Notes under the pieces: generated by a model
The model's input: the letters and a program-made list of their open reading frames with translations, nothing else
Told to the model about the DNA's origin: nothing
Database searches by the model: none
NCBI GenBank assembly: GCA_016207665.1
Contig: JACQPG010000141.1
Span: 1 to 56,236 of the forward strand
Source of the DNA: Elusimicrobiota bacterium
Lineage (GTDB): Bacteria; Elusimicrobiota; Elusimicrobia; UBA1565; UBA9628
DNA: 56,236 nucleotides
Direction of reading: 5' to 3'
Part shown: positions 51,964-56,236 of the stretch, in pieces
Numbering within the stretch: the stretch's first letter is position 1
How the letters are laid out: each line of letters begins with the position of its first letter
Program-made: the position numbers and the translations under genes

Positions 51964-52141
51964 GGTTTCTTATATCAAAGACAACTCGGGGTGTCAAGAA
52001 ACGATCTCTCCTTGATCCTCCATTAAGACCCATGAGTTTTTGATTTTACCGGAGGTCTCAATTCTCGCTGCCAAACATCCCCGTGGACAAATTTGTCGGC
52101 TAAGCCGGTATGTATGCTATGGCCATTACGTTGCTCGGAGA
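51964..52141 (-). other. Largest intergenic gap, with response-regulator promoter
   Basis: This 178-base gap is the longest in the window. It separates the pseudokinase stop (52142) from the response regulator start (51963). Apart from the promoter near its left end, I see no open frame, RNA gene, repeat or clear terminator. Its middle is more AT-rich than the genes around it. Confidence 0.7.
51969..51997 (-). promoter_or_regulatory. Sigma-70-type promoter, predicted leaderless
   Basis: Read leftwards, TTGACA (51992-51997), exactly 17 bases, and TATAAG (51969-51974) make the best promoter in the window. The -10 is followed by only five bases before the ATG at 51963, so the start of transcription should fall on or next to the A of the ATG. 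No ribosome binding site can fit. Confidence 0.75.
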
Positions 52142-53041
52142 TTATTTCCCCGCGGCCTTGGCGAAGGACTGGAACAGCTCCGCGGCGGAGCGGAAGCGCT
52201 TGGCGGGCTCGGGATTGAGGGCTTGGGCGAGAATGGCGTCGACGGCGGCGGGCAGGCCCTTGACCTTGGAGGAAGCCGGGGAAAACTGGCCCTCGCGCTT
52301 GGCCTCGATCGAGGCCCCTTGATAGGGCGGCTCTCCGGTGAGCATCTCGTAAAGGCAGGCGCCCAGGCCGAATAGGTCGGAGTCCGCGCCCACCGCGCCC
52401 AGCTCCTGCTCGGGGGCGAGATAGTCCTGCTCGAAGGGCTCGGGCGGGATGCCGAAGTCCTTGATCCGGGATTGGCTGCGGTCGATGATGATGTAAGGCG
52501 GGCATAGATGGCCGTGGAACACGTTCTTGGAGTGGGCGTAGTCCACGGCCTCGCAGGCCCCCTTGAGCACCTGCAGGCATTGATCCATGGGCATGCGTCG
52601 GCTGGGCAGACCATCGAGAAACTTGGAGAGGGGATGGCCGCTCGCGGGCTCGTAGACCAGATAGGCGTGCCCGGCCTCCGAGACCGCGCTCTCCACGGCC
52701 TGGATATTGGGATGGCGCAGGGCCGCTCCGGCCTTGATGCGCTCGAAATGCTCGCCGCGGGTGCGGCGCACGAGGCGATTCTGGTCCGAGAGGTCGCGGG
52801 CCTCGTAGAGCGCGCTCGCGTTTCCCTTGTCCAGGGCCGGGCCGAGTATGTATCTGCCCCCCACCACGGTGCCCGGCTTGGGTTCCTTGGGGGGCGGGCC
52901 GAAATCGATGATCGAGCCGAAGCGCACCTTGCGCGAGCGCACGCTGCTCGAGAGGGCCTGCCAGATCAGCGTGATCAGCACCAGGACGGCCGCGATGCCC
53001 AGGCCGACGGTGAGCGGCAAAGGAAGCTCGCCTAGTCCCAT
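52142..53041 (-). CDS. Membrane-anchored pseudokinase (Ser/Thr kinase fold)
   Basis: A 299-residue protein with an N-terminal membrane helix (about 10-30) and a Ser/Thr kinase-like domain (about 62-295). The C-lobe is well kept: KDFGI at 194-198, YLAPEQ at 207-212 and DLFGLGACLYEMLTGEPPY at 222-240. The catalytic parts are lost. The glycine loop is LGPALDKGNASA, the VAIK lysine has no clear match in the segment 85-100, and the HRD motif is HGH (176-178), so the catalytic Asp is His. It should not transfer phosphate but may still bind partners or nucleotide. Its start overlaps the meaB stop by one base, which suggests a link with that chaperone. Confidence 0.85.
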   Translation of the reverse strand: MGLGELPLPLTVGLGIAAVLVLITLIWQALSSSVRSRKVRFGSIIDFGPPPKEPKPGTVVGGRYILGPALDKGNASALYEARDLSDQNRLVRRTRGEHFERIKAGAALRHPNIQAVESAVSEAGHAYLVYEPASGHPLSKFLDGLPSRRMPMDQCLQVLKGACEAVDYAHSKNVFHGHLCPPYIIIDRSQSRIKDFGIPPEPFEQDYLAPEQELGAVGADSDLFGLGACLYEMLTGEPPYQGASIEAKREGQFSPASSKVKGLPAAVDAILAQALNPEPAKRFRSAAELFQSFAKAAGK

Positions 53042-53979
53042 CAGGCCCTCAATATCCTCGCGCCCAAAGAGGCGGGGTCGATGCGATGCTCGAGCAGATC
53101 ATCGAGGTTCTTGTCCGAGACCCGCCTCATGGCGTCGCGATAGGCGCGGCGGGAGATATAGAGCGAGAGCTCCTCGCGATGCTGCTCCCGAAGCCTTCTC
53201 TTGCCCTCGCCGCTCTGCCTCAAGAAATTCCAATGCCGCTCGAGCGCCCGGCCGAGCTCGGCGACGCCCTCGCCGCTGGCGGCGGAGGCGCCCAGCACGG
53301 GCGGCTCCCAAGGCTTGGGCGCGTGTCCCCGGCCCAAGGCGAGCGCGCCCTTAAGATCGGAGATGGCCTTGTCCGCTCCGGGGATGTCGGCCTTGTTGAC
53401 CACGAAGAAATCGCCGATCTCCATGACCCCGGCCTTCATGGCCTGTATCTCGTCGCCCAATTGCGGGGTGGTGACAGAGACCACGGAGTCCGCCACGCGG
53501 CCGATCTCGACCTCGTCTTGCCCGGTGCCCACGGTCTCGACGATGATCTTATCGAAGCCCGCGGCCTCGAGCACGTGTATGGCCCCGAAAATGGTGTGAG
53601 AGACCCCGCCGATCATGCCCCTCGAGGCGAGGCTGCGGATGAACACCCCGGAGTCGGTCGCGTGCTCCTGGATGCGCAGGCGATCGCCCAGGAAGGCGCC
53701 GCCGGAGATGGGGCTGGAGGGATCGACCGCGAGCATGCCCACCTTGAGCCCTTGCTTGCGGAAGAATCCGATCAGCCGGCCGGCCAGGCTGGACTTGCCC
53801 GCGCCGGGCGGGCCGCAAAGCCCGATCTTCTGGGTGCGGCCGGAATACGGAAAGAAAGCCTTGGAGAGCTCGTCGGCCTCGGGGCGCTCGTCGACGACCA
53901 CGCTCATGGCCCTCGCCGCGGCCGCGATATCGCCCTTTCTCACCCGCTCGCTGAGATCGGACCCGGTCTTGACGGGCAT
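53041..53979 (-). CDS. meaB: Methylmalonyl-CoA mutase chaperone GTPase MeaB/ArgK
   Basis: MeaB is a G3E-type GTPase that protects and reloads cobalamin-dependent acyl-CoA mutases. The 312-residue protein has the P-loop GPPGAGKSS (56-64), the family signatures VDPSSPISGGAFLGDRLRI and IVETVGTGQDEVEI, and NKAD (about 207-210). The C-terminal dimerisation arm is present. It lies two bases after the B12-binding subunit gene and is coupled to the pseudokinase gene by a one-base overlap. Confidence 0.95.
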   Translation of the reverse strand: MPVKTGSDLSERVRKGDIAAAARAMSVVVDERPEADELSKAFFPYSGRTQKIGLCGPPGAGKSSLAGRLIGFFRKQGLKVGMLAVDPSSPISGGAFLGDRLRIQEHATDSGVFIRSLASRGMIGGVSHTIFGAIHVLEAAGFDKIIVETVGTGQDEVEIGRVADSVVSVTTPQLGDEIQAMKAGVMEIGDFFVVNKADIPGADKAISDLKGALALGRGHAPKPWEPPVLGASAASGEGVAELGRALERHWNFLRQSGEGKRRLREQHREELSLYISRRAYRDAMRRVSDKNLDDLLEHRIDPASLGARILRA

Positions 53980-53981
53980 GT

Positions 53982-54449
53982 TCAGCGCGCTTTGGATCGC
54001 GTCGCCTTCTTGGGCTTGGATGTCGCGGCCTTCGAGCCGATCGATGCGTTGAGATAATCGACGATGGTCGACAGCGGGGTGCCCGGGCCGAAGACCCGGT
54101 CTACGCCCTTCTTCTTGAGCTTGGCCACGTCCTCGTCCGGGATGATGCCGCCGCCGAAGACCAGCACGCGCTCGAGCCCGCGGGCCTTGAGCAGCTGCGT
54201 GACCTGGGGAAAGAGCGTCATGTGGGCGCCGGAAAGCAGCGAGAGGCCGATCGCGTCCACGTCCTCCTGCATGGCGGTCTGGGCGATCATCTCCGGGGTC
54301 TGGCGTATGCCCGTGTAGATCACCTCGAAGCCCGCGTCGCGCAGCGCGCGCACGATCACCTTGGCGCCGCGGTCATGGCCGTCCAAGCCCGGCTTGGCGA
54401 TCAAGATGCGATAAGGCCTGCGAGTCTCCTCTAAAGCGCCGGCTACCAT
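53982..54449 (-). CDS. B12-binding subunit of acyl-CoA mutase (methylmalonyl-CoA mutase type)
   Basis: A 155-residue cobalamin-binding domain with the DxHxxG motif DGHDRG (23-28), whose His ligates cobalt, then [15 protein letters not shown] and the [10 protein letters not shown] phosphate-binding loop. It is a stand-alone small subunit with a Lys-rich tail of about 20 residues. The large catalytic subunit is not in the window. Methylmalonyl-CoA mutase is the usual partner, but isobutyryl-CoA or ethylmalonyl-CoA mutases have the same type of subunit. Its start overlaps the GAF/HD-GYP stop by seven bases. Confidence 0.93.
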   Translation of the reverse strand: MVAGALEETRRPYRILIAKPGLDGHDRGAKVIVRALRDAGFEVIYTGIRQTPEMIAQTAMQEDVDAIGLSLLSGAHMTLFPQVTQLLKARGLERVLVFGGGIIPDEDVAKLKKKGVDRVFGPGTPLSTIVDYLNASIGSKAATSKPKKATRSKAR

Positions 54450-55538
54450 ATGCCCTCCGGAACGGCCATCAGGTCCACGAAGGCCTCGACCACCTTGGGG
54501 TCGAAGCGCGTGCCCGAGCCCTCCTTCGCCTCCTGAACGGCCTTGGAATAAAGACCGTCGCCGCGCAAGCCCATCATGCGCAGCTCCTCCACGCTCTCGA
54601 CCAGGGAGAGTATGCGCGCCCCCATCGGGATTTCCTCGCCCTTGAGCTTGCGGGGAAAGCCCGAGCCGTCCCAGCGCTCGTGATGGTGGCGGATGAAAGG
54701 GATCGCCCCCTCGATCATCTTGATGCCCTCGAGCATCTTGGCCGAGAAGGTGGGGTGCATGTCCTCGCTGGGGCTGGTCACGCCGAGCTCGGCCAGCAGC
54801 CGCGGGTTCTTGAAAGCCACGTAGCCCACGTCGTGGAGTATGCCCGCGTAATAAAGCATGCGATAGTCGTAGTCTGACATCCCCAGCGACCGGGCGATCG
54901 CGCAGGCGAGCTTGGCCGCGCGGGTCGGATGCTCGTCCATGCGCGGCTTGGAGGTCTCGATCACGGCGGAGAGTATCTCCATAGCGTGGGAGAAGAAATT
55001 CTTCTGCTCCGAGATGATCTTGGTGTTGGTGATGGCCACGGACGCGAGATTGGCCAGGCTCGAGAGCAATCCCACGTCCTCGTCGTGATAGCCGCCCTTG
55101 CGCTTATTGAGCACCTCGACGACCCCCACGAGCTCGCCGCGGAACATCATGGGCACGCAGAGCAGGGAGCGCGTGGAGAAGCCCGAGGCCTTGTCGAACT
55201 TGCCCGCGAAGCGGGGGTCGGACTTGACGTCGTTGACCACCTCGGACTTGCGGTTCTGGGCGACATAGCCGGCGATGCCCTGGCCTATGGGAAGGGTCAT
55301 GGTCTTCAAGGCCTTGGCCTGCTCGCCCGAGGCGACCTTGAAGAAGAGGTTCTTTTTGTCGTCGGTCACCAGCATGATGGCGCTGGCCTCGGAATCGAGC
55401 AGCTGCTCGGCCGCGGCGCCTATCTTTTGGAGCAGGAAATCGAGGTCGAGGGTGGAGTTCAAGCTCCCCGCGATTGAAAAAAGCTCGAGGGCGGTGCTGA
55501 CGTCCATGCGGGCGCCGTTGTTCTTGACTTCGAGGCTG

Positions 55539-55546
<8 letters not shown>
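54443..55546 (-). CDS. GAF/HD-GYP domain protein with altered active site
   Basis: A 367-residue protein with an N-terminal GAF domain (about 20-178) and an HD-GYP domain (about 180-360). HD-GYP proteins cleave cyclic di-GMP with a two- or three-iron site. Kept ligands are His206, His238-Asp239, His264 and His288-His289 ([10 protein letters not shown]). Changed positions are the Lys after HD (now Tyr242), the third metal-site Asp, now Glu317 in [11 protein letters not shown] (now GFP) and the RPY loop, now GLR. It may still hydrolyse or only bind. It overlaps the PilB/GspE-type ATPase by eight bases, so it is likely linked to pilus or secretion control. Confidence 0.88.

Positions 55547-56236
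<690 letters not shown>

Overview
The window is an ordinary chromosomal stretch of a GC-rich, Gram-negative (diderm) bacterium. Outer-membrane beta-barrels, a secretin, an Omp85-like protein and an EnvC/FtsX pair show the outer membrane. The gene set (Tad pilus with fused ATPases, PorV/PorQ-like barrels, FlgD-Ig secreted proteins, MeaB with a B12-binding mutase subunit, FixCX) suggests an uncultured phylum such as Elusimicrobiota. That placement is an inference from gene style, not from a marker tree. I see no rRNA, tRNA, CRISPR array, insertion sequence or phage gene. No gap between genes exceeds 180 bases.

Layout. Positions 1-3112 (minus) hold a signalling cluster: an OmpR-type regulator with a ruined receiver, a single-domain response regulator, a histidine kinase cut by the left edge, and a small membrane protein. 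3172-4125 (plus) is an unknown exported protein. 4122-18343 (minus) is one tight 12-gene operon for a Tad/Flp-type pilus: a giant FlgD-Ig secreted protein, a PorV/PorQ-like barrel, two Flp-like pilins, TadE, CpaB, a very short secretin, a fused TadZ-TadA ATPase, TadB with an extra exported domain, TadC, a TPR protein and a HAMP/PAS membrane protein. 18413-21619 (minus) has two unusual envelope proteins, a coiled coil/TM/propeller protein and a barrel/coiled-coil fusion.

21766-35235 (minus) is a long housekeeping run: tsaD, S41 protease, EnvC-like activator, ftsX, an unknown protein, a DUF5693-like membrane protein, glgA, scpB, scpA, trpS, an M50 protease, a CCA-adding-type nucleotidyltransferase and a CpXC protein. 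35304-41680 (minus) holds a DUF4175 protein, a GT39-like glycosyltransferase, a small membrane protein and an MFS transporter. 41718-49903 (plus) holds uvrB, nadC, birA, greA, queG, an Omp85-like protein and a secreted protein with a duplicated unknown domain.

49910-56236 (minus) holds a response regulator with fixC-fixX (electron transfer flavoprotein:quinone oxidoreductase), a pseudokinase coupled to meaB and a B12-binding mutase subunit, a GAF/HD-GYP protein with altered active-site residues, and the C-terminal part of a GspE/PilB ATPase cut by the right edge.

The most notable content is the remodelled Tad operon, the set of degenerate signalling proteins (receiver-less regulator, pseudokinase, altered HD-GYP), and several promoters whose -10 box lies only 5-8 bases before the start codon, which suggests leaderless transcripts.
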